Below the pieces are notes generated by a model. It made no database searches and had not been told where the DNA came from. It saw only the letters and a list, made by a program, of their open reading frames with translations. Positions 48,420 to 59,331 of a stretch of DNA of 64,000 bases are shown one piece after another. The DNA is from Monodelphis domestica (Eukaryota; Chordata; Mammalia; Didelphimorphia; Didelphidae), in the NCBI RefSeq assembly GCF_027887165.1, contig NC_077227.1:551367434-551431433 (forward strand), given 5' to 3'. The number at the start of each line of letters is the position of its first letter. Positions within the stretch are counted from its first letter, which is position 1. The position numbers and the translations under genes are program-made.

Positions 48420-48622
48420 AAACAAAAACCTTTATCTTCTTTCTTAAAATCAATACTGTTTATTGGTCCCAAGGCAGAAGAGCAGGAAGGATTACGCAAT
48501 GTGGCTTAAATGACTTAAGCAGGGACAAAATTAGGAAGTGTCTAAGGCCAGATTTGAACCAAGGACCTTCTGTCTCTGGGCTTGGGTCTCTCAATCCACT
48601 GAGTCATCTTGCTGCCCCCATA
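48420..48622 (-). mobile_element. tRNA-derived marsupial SINE, antisense
   Basis: 'tattggtcccaaggcagaag', 'ggccagatttgaaccaagga', 'ctgagtcatcttgctgcccc'. Confidence 0.87.
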
Positions 48623-48869
48623 CTATGTTTCTTTATTACAATGGAAGGTTCTGTGAGAGGAGGACTGGGAAGTTATTGTCATGTAAAAGTCCCCAAACTG
48701 ACCATTAAAACTTTATTTATGAGTTGAGTGCCACTCAAAACTTTCATATTTTTATGACAGAGTAAATAATCATAAGTTTGAGGACAATTCCTTTTATGGT
48801 TTCTTTGTAGCTCTTTTTAATTCTGGGTTGGCTTGCTATTTTCTCTAGTTTCTTCTAGTTCATTCTCAT

Positions 48870-49330
48870 GTAATAAGTCAGTCAGTCAATAAACATTTGT
48901 TAAGCATCTACAAATACACTACCCTCAACTCCTGCACTTAGGGAATGAAAATGAATTAGGCTGAATACAATAGAATTAGGGTGACAAAACAGCTATGAAC
49001 ACATGATATTTCTTGTCTAAACCAAATAAAAATGCCTTTTGACTTATTTGGACTTTTAAAATGATCTTTTCCACAGTAATTCATTTCCATAGGTGTAGGT
49101 ATATGTAGAACATTGAAAACTGAGAGCTGGATATTGAGGAATTCATTTATTGATTGGTTCATTCATTCAACAAACATTTATTGAGAGCCTACTATAAGTA
49201 ATGCTTAGTACTAATTGTTGAAGCTGATATAATCTATGATCTGTGACCTCAGGAGGCTTGTAGTCTATTCGAAAAGAAATAATATATGAATACAAAGTAA
49301 GTATAACAAAAGTGAAAATATTATGTCATA
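48870..49330 (-). mobile_element. L2 3' ends, antisense (two pieces)
   Basis: One piece starts 'agtcaataaacatttgttaa' (about 48883) and a second 'caacaaacatttattgagag' (about 49168), followed by 'gacctcaggaggcttgtagt'. It lies just downstream (minus sense) of the EGF exon. Confidence 0.6.
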
Positions 49331-49399
49331 GGCTATGTCTTTTTGAATTTAAAATTAGAAAAGCTAGTTTCAAAAATGCTACTGGCTCCAGCAGAGTTA

Positions 49400-49520
49400 G
49401 TTTCAGGGTCTAGGCTACAGCATCCCCATCTATAAAATAAAATAAAGGGTTGGATGAGATGGCTGCTAAGGTCCCTTCCATCTCTAAAGCCTATAATTCA
49501 AGGATCCTAATTTCACAAGA
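49400..49520 (+). mobile_element. MIR-family 3' fragment
   Basis: 'catccccatctataaaataa', 'ggctgctaaggtcccttcca'; 100 bp downstream (minus sense) of the EGF exon. Confidence 0.6.
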
Positions 49521-49620
49521 GGCATATATAATACTGTGAAATCATTTCAAGGAAAACTCACTTGCAGCTACAGAAATTCAAAAGATTAGGGCAAACCAAC
49601 ATTCAGTAAAAGAATCTTAC

Positions 49621-49752
49621 CTATACAGGTTCTTTCATCCTCTCCTAATTCATACGGATCTGTGCAGACACATTGGTAGCTGCCTTTGATGTTTTTGCAC
49701 TTAGCAGAGGAATGGCAGGGAGGGTTCATTTGATCTTCACATTCATTAATGT
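49621..49752 (-). CDS. TPO: TPO exon: calcium-binding EGF-like domain (human exon 14 equivalent)
   Basis: Exon of 132 bp (44 codons, phase 1 at both ends) on the minus strand, with acceptor ...tttcacag and donor ATAG|GTAAGA. It encodes a complete EGF-like module with six cysteines (NEC, PPC, AKC, YQC, CVC, RTC). The DINE start, with Asp supplied by the split codon, and the aromatic residue in GSYQC mark the calcium-binding type. In TPO this module lies between the CCP module and the membrane anchor on the luminal/apical side. The spacing NEC-(8)-C and the ending [12 protein letters not shown] are TPO-like. Human transcripts lacking the EGF exon are known, and the symmetric phase here would allow the same skip. 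The frame is intact. Confidence 0.96.
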
Positions 49753-50129
49753 CTGTGAAAATGACACAGTGACACTGGAAGTCATTAAGGAAAAGATCTG
49801 GTTTTACATTGTCTTTTTAAAAAGTCCAGATTTAAGACTGCATCAAAATAGAAAACTCCCTTCACTAATGCAGATAGGAAACACCCCCATAATTTACAGT
49901 CTTAGAGAGGAGAACAAGAGGAGGTCAGATGCAACCAGAATGCATGACCACTCAGCATAGCCAAGCCACTAATAGAGCATAGAGGTAGATACAACAGAGC
50001 CATGATTCAGTTCGCCTGAATGACCGAGTAGCCACTTTGTCCCCTAATAACTGTATAGAGAATTGGTTTGATCAGGATCATTGACCACCCAGCTGAAACT
50101 GCTCCCACATTAATGGGGGGAATATAGAT

Positions 50130-50330
50130 GTCAACAATCAATAAAAATTCAAGTGCCTACTATGTGTCAATTATTATGTTAAGTGCTGGAGAACAGACTA
50201 GAGTGGCACAGAATATCTGATCATCTAGTTGAAGCTCCTACCACATTTCTAAGGGGTTGCTGAAAGCAGCCAAACCAAAAGGCCAGGAAGTGAATGTGTG
50301 GCTCTCATGCAGGGAGGAGTGGGCAAAACA
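50130..50330 (-). mobile_element. L2 3' end, antisense
   Basis: 'caagtgcctactatgtgtca', 'gttaagtgctggagaacaga'. Confidence 0.55.
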
Positions 50331-50496
50331 AAGCATGTTATTACACTTCAAAGACTTTTTCTCTATAATTAGTTAATTCCCACTCTCCTGTTACCCTTGA
50401 AATCCAAGTCATACTAAATCCAGACTAACTAGAAATAAACCACAAACTGCTTCAACCCTCACTGACCATTTCTCATCCTCATCCATCTCAAAAATA

Positions 50497-50805
50497 CAGT
50501 GATCCTTCACCTATCATGGGAGTAACATTTCAGAGACTCCTGTGATAGGTGAAAATCTGTGAAGTAGTGGCATTATATGTATTTTATTATTTACATATAT
50601 TTTAAGGCTTTATAAGCCCTTCTCACTCTCCAATAAACCTTTCCCACACTCTTATAAACACTGAACCAATCAGTGCCCATGATACAGAACACAGTTGGTC
50701 CACAGTGATATAGCAAAAACTCCACAAAGCAGAATTAGATATATATATTTTTAGAAACCCATGATACAGTGAAGCCAGGGTAACTGATACAGCAAGGAGC
50801 GACTA
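50497..50805 (+). mobile_element. Non-autonomous Tigger/mariner-like DNA transposon, copy 2
   Basis: TA followed by cagtgatccttcacctatca; the right end, in reverse complement, begins tagtcgctccttgctgtatc and is again flanked by TA. Internal landmarks 'gtgataggtgaaaatctgtg', 'taaggctttataagcccttc' and 'gtgcccatgatacagaacac' match copy 1. No transposase frame. Confidence 0.72.
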
Positions 50806-51279
50806 TATCCCTCCAGATCAATCCACTATATCCAATAAGCATTCTAGAATTTCTACTTCATAATTGACAAATTTCCATTTTTTTGTATCTCTTCTCTACT
50901 ATTTTTATTTTCTGATAGAAACATAAAACTAAACAAAGCAGTAACAACACACCTTATTCTATCCATGACACTATATCCCTGGCTATACTTTTCAGTGAGG
51001 AATGTTTTTCTCCTATTTATAGTACCTCTTCAGAGGCAATAATAAGATTTCTTATTTTCCATATGTTTGACTGCCATTTTCAGATTCTTAGTTCTTTGAT
51101 TATTAAGCACATTTTTCTCCATTGAGATTCATTCAAATTTGTTCCCCAATTAAGATCCTATTGGCTGTTATCTACTAGCACCTGTCTTCCCTTTCTTAAG
51201 AAATTCAATACCAGGAACACAATTACAAAACACTGTTCCCATAAATAAAGTTAAATCTATACAAAATGCAAAAACATTA

Positions 51280-52785
51280 ATTGCTCATTGGTGGGTCAAG
51301 CTCATGTAATAAAAATGATAATCCTACCTAAATTAATTTACCTATTCACTGCCATACCAATCTAACTACCCAAAAATATTTCATAGAACTAGAAAAAATA
51401 ATAACAAAATTCATCTGGAAGAACAAAAGGTCAGAAATATCTAGCAAACTGAGAAAAAAAAAGCATGGAGATTGGTAGCCTAGTGGTACTGGTTCTTAAA
51501 CTGTACTATAAACCAAGATGGATCAATGGAATAGAGTAGGGGTAAATGACCTCAGCAATCTTGTGTTTGATAAATCCAAAGATACCAGCTTCTGGGATAA
51601 AAATTCACTATTTGACAAAAATTACTGGAAAATTGGAAAACAGTATGGCAATAATTAGATATAGAGCAATATCTCACACCCTATATCAAGATGAAGCAAA
51701 AATGTGTGTTATTTAGACATAAAGGGTGATATAATAAAGAAATTAGGGGAACACAGAATAGTTTACCTGTCAGATCTATGGATAAGGGAAGGCTTTATGA
51801 TCAACAAGAAATAGAGAACATTACAAAATATAAAATAAATAATCTTGTTTATGTTAAATTAAAAGATTTTGTACAAACAAAACCAATTTAACCAAGATTG
51901 AAAGGTAAACAACAAATTTCTCTGATAAAGGTCTCATTTCTCAAATATATTTAAAACCAAATCAAATTTGTAAGAATATGTCATTCCCCAATTGACAAAT
52001 GGTCAAAGGATATGAATAAGCAATTTTCAGATGAAGAAATCAAAGATATCAATAATCAAATGAAAAAAAAATTCTAGTACCATCTCATAAGATTAGCCAA
52101 AATGGCAGTAAAGGCAAGTGGTAAATATTGGAGGGAATGTGGCCAAATTGGGACATTTATGCCCTGCTGGTGGAGCTGTGAATTGATCCAACTATTCTGA
52201 TGGACAATTTGGGACTATGCCTAAAGAGCTATAAAACAATGCATACCCTTTAATCCAGTAATACCACTACTAGGCTGGTATCCCAAATTCATTTAAGAAA
52301 AGTGGAAAAGACATACTTGTACAAAAATATTTATAGCTGCTCTTTTTGTGGTGCCAAAGAATTGGAAATTGAAGGGATTTTCATCAATTTGGGAATGGTT
52401 GAACAAATTGTGTTATATGATGCTATTATGCTCTAAGGAATGATGAACAGGTTGATTTCAGAAAGAGCTGGAAAGACCTTCATGGATTGATGCAGAGTGA
52501 AATAATTAGAACCAGAAGAATATTGTACACAGTATCAGCAATATTGTGGAATGGTCAACTATGATAGACTTGGCTAATCTCAGCAATACAATGACCCAGG
52601 ATAATTCTGAGAAACTTAGGATAAATAATGCTATCCACCGCCAAGAAAGGACTGTTGGAGTTGGGATGCAAATGAAACCATATGAGTTTTCACTTCTTTA
52701 TTTGAGTTTATGTTTTGGGTTTCGGTTTTAGAAAATTATTCACAAAAATGAATGATATGGATAAAAACATAAAATAAAGAAATTC
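51280..52785 (+). mobile_element. L1 3' fragment (end of ORF2 and 3' UTR), diverged
   Basis: About 1.5 kb resembling the 3' end of mammalian L1 ORF2 on the plus strand. It runs from a stretch encoding the 'ILPKLIYLFTAIPI'-type motif, through 'ctgctggtggagctgtgaat', 'taatccagtaatacc', and the region around 52340-52450, to an A-rich end with aaaataaagaaa. Many stops and indels. The version of the 3' end matches what is common in marsupial genomes. Confidence 0.8.
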
Positions 52786-52799
52786 AATACTATGCTCAT

Positions 52800-53480
52800 G
52801 ACTTTCTTTCACCACTGAAATTCCTACCCAATGACAAATGACTCTGGCAAGACATTGATTTTTCACACAAACACCCTAAATTCCTAATTTCTCAAACTAT
52901 TCAATTCCCCAAAACTATACCTTTTCTTAACTTCAGATACTGAAGGATGCTCAAATACAAGGATGATCATGCCATTACCCATATATTTTGTCTTTCTATA
53001 GTAAAGAACTCAAAAACACATTTCTTTGATCATTATCACATGTAATTTCTTATCTTCCTCCCAATAGAGGAGACTTCTTAGTCTCCTTTACTGGGTTCAT
53101 ATAATGGCTTTTAAATTTGGATATACCCCAAAGTTCAGTCTTAGGCCATCTTCTTGACTTCCTCTACACACACTCCATCTTGGTGATTTAATCAGGCTAC
53201 ATATATTTAATATCATGTCTATGCTAATAATTCTTGTCTCAATATTCCTAACCATAGTTACATTCCTAAACTCTAGCTCCATGTTGCCAACTACTTATTG
53301 TACATTTCCAAATTGTTCTAGAGGCATCTCAAATTTACCATGCCTAAAACATAACCCTAAATCTATGATGCTATCAAATATACATTCATATCTACATTTT
53401 TTGGGGGGCAATCAGCCATATTTATCTCTAGAGGTATATTATTTTGATACTATCTCTAGACATCTCTAATGATTATACTG
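52800..53480 (+). mobile_element. L2/CR1-clade LINE fragment
   Basis: Follows the L1 tail. 'agttcagtcttaggccatct', 'catcttggtgatttaatcag', 'tctagaggcatctcaaattt' and 'taaaacataaccctaaatc' correspond to the L2 RT region around the YADD motif and after it. Several stops. Confidence 0.6.
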
Positions 53481-54589
53481 CAAGATTTGGGTCAATATCT
53501 ATATATGTATGTATACCCCCACACACATATATATGTGGAGAAATTCAGAAAGCTTTCTTCCCCAAACTTATGTGCCACTTTGTCTGAAGACATAAATTCT
53601 GCCCATTTAATTGAGTTTAAAGACCCAAAATCTCAGATGTGAGAATACTTTCTATCAGCATCTCAATCTTTCTATAATTTAAAATTTTAGAATATTATCC
53701 TAAACCTCAGAGAAATGCCATATTCATGGTCACATAGCTAGTAAGTTTTGAGGTTATAGTTTCACCTCAGGCTAGATAGTTCTTTTTATAGTATTTCACC
53801 ATACAGTGTTACTGCTCATCTAATCATATGATTCCATAATTTTAAGGAGTGGAACAAAATGGAGAGAACTACCTAAAGTAAATTTTAAAGAATCAGTTGC
53901 CCATTTCTCTAATGGTTTTCTGTGTTAGGTACTCAGTAGGAACTTAGTAAATAAATTATTTTTGATAGAAAGACATTTTCCTTTCCTTATGAACCATTTG
54001 TTTATAATCACAACACTGCACAACATCTTGATAATCCCCATTGCCCAGTTGCTGAGTTTTGATTCATTTTGTATTCACAACCTTAAAGTTCTTGAAAATA
54101 CTTATTACAGTTCATTTATAAGATTTTTTCCACCACCACCAGATTTGTACGTGGGTGGGTTTGAGTGCATGAATAGGATTTGAAAAAAGAAGAGAACAGC
54201 AAATCTCATTTGATTTTTCTGAATCAAATACTTAATTAAGCCAGTAGGCTTTCCATTCTGCTGTCATAGAATTACTGATAAGCTAGCTTCACTGAGAATC
54301 TGCTTTATCACTTTGGGTTCAAATGAATTTACTATAATCATAAAGTGTTTCCAAGCCAGTATTTCCAGGAGTTTATTATTTTTCCCTTCAATAATGGCAT
54401 TAGAAACCTTCAGAATTTCAAAGAGTTTATTTAAGCATGTAGATGGCTAGATAGAATGTATACATGTTTCTGCACGGATTTTCTGTTGCCCTTAGGATAA
54501 AATGCAGATGATAGTTTTCAAAGGGCTTTCACATTCATTATCACATTTAATCCCATCAACAACACTAGAAAGTTGGCAGAATAGGTTAT

Positions 54590-54790
54590 GATAGAATCTC
54601 GAATCAGAAGGGCCTTAGAGATAGTCTGGTTCTTTTATAACCGAGAATCACCACTTCAGCTTTTCTAACAAGGCACCTTGAAGCCTAGACTTGAAGACCC
54701 ACTTGTTCCTGAAGCATCCCACTCTACTTTGAGACAGCTCCAACCATTAGGAAGTTATTCCTGATCTCCAGCCCAAAATTTATCTCTCTG
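54590..54790 (+). mobile_element. CR1/L3-like 3' region fragment
   Basis: 'tttgagacagctccaaccat', 'taggaagttattcctgatct', then 'ccagcccaaaatttatctct' have the pattern of CR1/L3 3' regions (attaggaag.ttcctgat..agcc.aaattt). Confidence 0.5.
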
Positions 54791-55180
54791 AAATTTACTC
54801 ATTCAACTAGGAATTGGAGTGGGGTAAGCAACAAGTAGATAAGGAAATATATGAAAGCTAACAGAGACATTTAACTGGGGTTTAACAGGTTTTTGTTTTT
54901 TAATTTATAGGTATATCTGAGTTTCAGGCAGCTTCTTTTTCTGAACTTGTAAAAGTCTAGAACTGTCTTTCCCCTTTGTTCTAAGGACTCCTTTATCCAG
55001 GCCTGCCTATCTTTGTGTGAAGCAAATATCTTGTTTCTAAAAGACAGTGTTTCCCTTCTTTACCTTTCACTTATATGCATGAGAAACATGCAAAGATGAC
55101 AAATATCTCTAGTTTTTGTTATTCAATAGGATATTTGTTGCTTCAATGCACTTTCCCTTCTAAATTTGCATGAGGACGGA

Positions 55181-55182
<2 letters not shown>

Positions 55183-55277
<95 letters not shown>
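55183..55277. repeat. (AT)n microsatellite, 95 bp
   Basis: Pure alternating AT for 95 bases, the longest perfect dinucleotide tract in the window. Confidence 0.98.
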
Positions 55278-55278
<1 letters not shown>

Positions 55279-55789
55279 CTAATAGTTGAGCTGATGGTCA
55301 CATTTAAATCCATATAAATCAAAATTCATCATAACCCAACATTCATGAATTTTTAATTTTTAACACCCCCCAATAAAAATATGACCAACTCCTAATATAG
55401 GGCTCTTGTACACACTAGATGCTTAATAAAGTTTGCTATTTTGTCCTTGCTGTTAGGCCACGTATAAATGGATAGTTTGAAACTTTTGGGTATAAGTGAG
55501 TCTTATCCAACTAGAAGGATGATTGTTTTGAAATAGTTAAGTTAGGGTTAGAGGAAACATAGTATGAATAGAGAGTTGACCTCAAAGATTGAAATCCAGC
55601 CACTGACATTTACTGAGTATGACTACCTTCTTCCAACTTCCATCTTCTTTCATATTTTAAAGAATAATCAAATTGGTATTATCCTTTCATTTCAAAAGGA
55701 CATGGCAATTTTCTGCCCTCTGGGTCTACTCAAAATCTCTATTACTGTGGCCCAGGCTAAAGCTTGCTTGCCTGACTGCAACTGCCTGA

Positions 55790-56040
55790 CATGTTAGTCT
55801 CTATTCCACTCTTTTCTACCTTTCTATACTTTCTGGCACCTCTGGTCGATTGGTAAGAATCACTTTTCACATTAGACCACTTTAAGAAATTTCTGTTTTC
55901 ATTTACTTACACGTATACATAGTGTTTCCTTCTCTCCCCTGAAAAAAAGAATAAAAATTCCCTGAGGGTAGGGACTATTTAATTTTGTCTTTGAAGTGAC
56001 TAAAACAGAGTAGACACCTAAATAAATGCTTCTCAAATTA
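55790..56040 (+). mobile_element. L2 3' end
   Basis: 'ttccctgagggtagggacta' ... 'tagacacctaaataaatgct'. It lies 85 bp downstream (minus sense) of the CCP exon. Confidence 0.6.
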
Positions 56041-56124
56041 AACTGAAATGAGGATATTCCTTCAATTATTCCTAAAGAAAAGATCCTTGGCTCTATCTAT
56101 AATGAAATCCAGTTGAAGTCTCAC

Positions 56125-56295
56125 CTTTGCAAAGTGGTGGTGGTGAGTCCCATCCTCTATGTGTGCAGGTGAGTTGTTCTTGTCCTTGAAGTTGGTAGCC
56201 ATGATGGCAGGAGTAAATCACAATGAGTTTCCCAGATTCAGAACAAGATTCAAAATCACCATCATCCACCTTCTCTGGGAAGCTACATGTCCCTT
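56125..56295 (-). CDS. TPO: TPO exon: sushi/CCP domain (human exon 13 equivalent)
   Basis: Exon of 171 bp (57 codons, phase 1 at both ends), with acceptor ...attatag and donor AAAG|GTGAGA. It encodes one complement-control-protein (sushi) module of the TPO ectodomain. Cysteines appear as GTC, ESC, YSC, LTC and PLC; four make the usual sushi pattern, and the extra ESC cysteine also occurs in TPO of other mammals. The motifs [17 protein letters not shown] and GW..PPLCK are clear. Joined to the upstream exon, the split codon becomes Glu; joined to the downstream exon, it becomes Asp of the EGF start. The frame is open and undamaged. Because it is phase 1-1, it could be skipped without shifting the frame. 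The open frame can be extended upstream to an ATG in the intron, but that is not the real start. Confidence 0.96.
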
Positions 56296-56344
56296 CTATA
56301 ATTAATTGAAAAGCCATAAAATAAGGAAGACTGGAGGGAAGGGA

Positions 56345-56685
56345 ACCAGAATTGATTAAGCATCTACTACTAGATGCCAGGTACTAGGCTAAGCACTTCA
56401 CAAATATTTTCTTATTTTATCCTTATCACAACTCTGTGAGTTAGGTGCTATTATTAGTCTAATTTTATTTATTCTTTTCCTATTTCCTATAATTTCATAT
56501 TTTTTCTATTTCTCATATTTTCCTATAAAATATTTATTTATTCATAAGAGGAAACTGAGACAGACATTAAATTACTTTTCTACTGTGACATAACTAGTAA
56601 ATGTGTGAGATTGGATTTGAAGTTGGATTTCTTTTGACTCTTGGTTCAGTTCTCTCCCTATCATACCACCTAGTTGCTAGAAATA
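56345..56685 (-). mobile_element. MIR-family SINE, antisense, with AT-rich expansion
   Basis: 'aggctaagcacttcacaaat' and 'cacaactctgtgagttaggt' at one side, 'aggaaactgagacagacatt' at the other, separated by TTTATT/TCTATT repeats. It starts about 50 bp from the CCP exon. Confidence 0.7.
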
Positions 56686-57029
56686 CAAGGAAGAAATTAG
56701 AAGCATGGAATAATCTATTGCACTAATATAGAGTCCAATGAAATTATAAACAAAGTCATCTAATAAATTATATTATGACAGACCTTTGGAGATTATCATT
56801 TAATCTGAATTATTTAATACATTCATAAAATTATTGGTATGGTTTCCCCTCTACTGAGGGAGATTACTACTTTTCTCTACCTTTGTATAAAATATCTGTG
56901 AGATCTAAAAAATCTGTTTCCTGATGCTCAAACATTTTGTAATGAGCTTCCCTAAACTTATTGAGGCTCAGAACCCAAGTAATCCTAGAAGCCATTATCA
57001 GAATTATATTATAAACTTTCCCAGATGGT

Positions 57030-57205
57030 CAAAGAATCTGATAGAGCTAAAAAGAACCTTGCAAATCCAACCCTCTCATTTTATAGGCTATTAGACTATT
57101 GACTAAAAAGGGTAAGTAACCAATAGAGACAGAATTCAGACCCAGGTTTTCTGTCTTCAGATTAAGTTCACAGCCTATGATGTCAATCTATTTTCTTAGT
57201 TGTCA
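57030..57205 (-). mobile_element. MIR-family fragment, antisense
   Basis: 'aatccaaccctctcatttta', 'attcagacccaggttttctg'. Confidence 0.6.
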
Positions 57206-57699
57206 TAGTCTTAGAAAACCCAGGGTACTCTCCAAACTGCAGCGAGACCCTGGAAAAAAGATTTGAGCTGATGGCCATGTTCAAATGCATATACTTTAAA
57301 ATTCATCATAACCTAATATGCCTAATTTTAAAAATTTAATACCCTCCCCTCCAAAACCCATAATGTATCTATTTCTTTTCAAATAATCTTTTCTTGCATA
57401 ATTTTCCATAATTATTTTCTATGAGTAACCACAATTTTGGCCTGTGATATAAATCCCTCTGCCTAAAAGAGCTCCCTCTCTAGGCTCACTCTTTTGGAAA
57501 ATCCTAAGCATTCTTCAGGATATTTAGAAGCCTTTTCCTATTATTCTAGCTTGAGCTAATCTCTAACTCTGGGACTCTTCAAAAGCTCCTATTGACTCTA
57601 CCATTCATTTAGCATTTAAATTAGAAAAGCCAGAAAATGATAAACTGTTCCATGTGCATAAAATTTTGATTGCCCTACTAGATTGCAACCTCTCAGGTG

Positions 57700-57930
57700 G
57701 CAGGGAGGCAGCATTTGCAATGACTGAAAAGCATACAGGACTTTGAGTCAGAAGACCTGGATTTGTGTTCTAAATCTGCTGAGTGATTTTAGTTAAAGAC
57801 TTAACATGTAAGCTTCAGTTTTTCATTTAGAAAATAAGGATACTACTAACTCATGGATTTCTTGTGAGGTTAATTTGTGTTAAGATAGATTGTTTTGTAA
57901 CTGGAAAGTAATATATGATGCAAATTACTG
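57700..57930 (+). mobile_element. MIR-family SINE
   Basis: 'gagtcagaagacctggattt', 'aaataaggatactactaact'. Confidence 0.65.
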
Positions 57931-57964
57931 TTGTTCTATTTCTGGAAAGGTATTGTGGTATAGA

Positions 57965-58205
57965 GTAGAATGGAGCAGCTAGGTGCCCAAAGGGAAAGAG
58001 CACTGGAGTTGGAGTCAGGAAGACCCGAGTTCAAATATAGCTTCAGATACTTACTAGTTGTGTGACCCTGAGTAAATTACTTAAACCTATTTACCTCAGT
58101 TTCTTCATTTGTAAAATGAGCTAGAGAAGGAAATGGCAAACCACCCCAGTATCTTTGCAAAGAAAACCCCAAATGGAGTCATAAAGTCAGAAAAGATTGA
58201 AAATA
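57965..58205 (+). mobile_element. Marsupial SINE (MAR1-like), followed by pentanucleotide array
   Basis: 'gagttggagtcaggaagacc', 'agttgtgtgaccctgagtaa', 'gtaaaatgagctagagaagg', 'accccaaatggagtcataaa'. Its A-rich tail runs directly into the (GAATA)/(GGATA) array, a likely origin of that array. Confidence 0.85.
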
Positions 58206-58218
58206 ATCAAACAAAAAA

Positions 58219-58410
58219 TAGAACAGAACAGGATAGAATAGAATAGAATAGAATAGAATAGAATAGAATAGAATAGAATAGAATAGAATAGAATAGGATA
58301 GGATAGGATAGGATAGGATAGGATAGGATAGGATAGGATAGGATAGGATAGGATAGGATAGGATAGGATAGGATAGGATAGAATAGAAAGAACAGAATAG
58401 AATGGAATAA
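58219..58410 (+). repeat. Compound pentanucleotide array (GAATA)12 then (GGATA)17
   Basis: Uninterrupted GAATA units from 58236 to 58295, then GGATA units from 58296 to 58380, with imperfect units (gaaca, gaata, ggaat) at both edges. It arises from the tail of the SINE at 57965-58205. Confidence 0.98.
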
Positions 58411-58650
58411 AGAATGCTTGACTTGGAATAAGGAAGACCTGGGATTGAATCCTGCCTCTGATATTTACTGGCATAAGGTTTTGAACAGTCAGTACCTAAC
58501 AACCGCTTATTGAATACTATTTATAAAACTTTGAGTCACAAAGATATCTTATTTCTGATCCTTAGGTTCTCTACTAGTAAAATGGTGATAATAATAATGC
58601 CTATATCATGTACCTTATAGGATTGTTGAGAGGCACTTTGCAAAGATTGA
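58405..58650 (+). mobile_element. MIR-family SINE after the pentanucleotide array
   Basis: 'gaagacctgggattgaatcc', 'ctctactagtaaaatggtga', 'ttgttgagaggcactttgca'. Confidence 0.65.
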
Positions 58651-58654
58651 TTTT

Positions 58655-58815
58655 TTTTTAACCCTTCACTTCTTTCTTAGAGTTGATATTAATTACCAGT
58701 TCCAAGACAGAAAAACAGTGAGGGTAGGGAAATGGTGTTAATTGACCTGCTCAGGGCCACACAATTAGGAAGTGTCTGAGGACAGGCTATTTATCCTGAG
58801 TCACCCAGTTGACCC
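58655..58815 (-). mobile_element. tRNA-derived marsupial SINE, antisense, internally deleted
   Basis: 'ccagttccaagacagaaaaa', 'gcccagg'-equivalent 'ctgctcagggccacacaatt', 'ctgagtcacccagttgaccc'; part of the middle is missing. Confidence 0.75.
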
Positions 58816-59139
58816 AAACTTTGACTTTTATAATAAAATACTATGGGTTAGTGACTAGAGCTATTCTTGAAATCAGAGAGATCTATGTTAAAGTTCATAT
58901 TCTAATTCACTCACTGTGACCCTACAGAAACCTCTAAATACCTCATTAAATTTGCCAAGGCTACAAATTGCATACTACAATAATTAAGGATCTGCATATG
59001 TAAAGGGAGTTCCCTATGCCAAAGAAATCATAAATCCCATTCAAAACAAAACATTTTATTCTTCCAAAGTATGTAGCAACATGCTAAGAACATAGTAGTT
59101 ATATGAAAAATATTCATAAAACTAAATCTGTTTGAATTA

Positions 59140-59290
59140 TCCAGTAAATCAATTGGCATTTATTAAGGGTCTACTAGGTGTCAGGCACTATGCTAAGATT
59201 GGGAGGATAAAGGCAAATCATTAATGTTCCTTCCACAAACATGTCTATATTATCTGCTTCCTTAAAGAGGTTATATTTTAGAAGATTAAT
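59140..59290 (-). mobile_element. L2 3' end, antisense
   Basis: 'ttggcatttattaagggtct', 'aggtgtcaggcactatgcta'; ends about 40 bp from the TPO peroxidase exon. Confidence 0.65.
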
Positions 59291-59331
59291 TCTAGTTCCT
59301 GTAATCTAATAAAAGAAAAGCATAAATTTAC

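Larger units (their letters stand above)
24229..49620 (-). other. TPO: TPO intron between EGF and TM exons (25.4 kb)
   Basis: Bounded by the GTAAGA donor at 49620 and the AG acceptor at 24229-24230. It contains only repeats and unassigned sequence. No additional exon with coding character and splice sites was seen. Stretches where I see no recognisable element include 25010-27820, 28160-29040, 29580-30340, 33960-34680, 34900-35490, 45080-45920 and 46570-47710. Confidence 0.8.
49753..56124 (-). other. TPO: TPO intron between CCP and EGF exons (6.4 kb)
   Basis: Bounded by the GTGAGA donor at 56124 and the acceptor AG at 49753-49754. It holds L2, a Tigger-like element, an L1 3' fragment, a CR1/L3-like segment and a long AT microsatellite. 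53810-54580 and 55280-55790 show nothing I can assign. Confidence 0.85.
56296..59331 (-). other. TPO: TPO intron between peroxidase-end and CCP exons (3.0 kb)
   Basis: Bounded by the GTAAAT donor at 59331 and the acceptor AG at 56296-56297. It holds MIR and SINE copies and a pentanucleotide array. 56690-57030 and 57210-57690 have no recognised feature. Confidence 0.85.

Noticed and set aside
56093..56317. An ATG-started reading of the CCP exon as an independent small gene
   Set aside because: The ATG lies in intron sequence before the AG acceptor; the exon has clear splice sites and fits TPO in phase.
58179..58502. Two open frames of about 100 codons with SYPILSYPIL-type repeats
   Set aside because: They are reverse-strand translations of the GAATA/GGATA pentanucleotide array; a 5-bp unit never stops if no unit frame has a stop.
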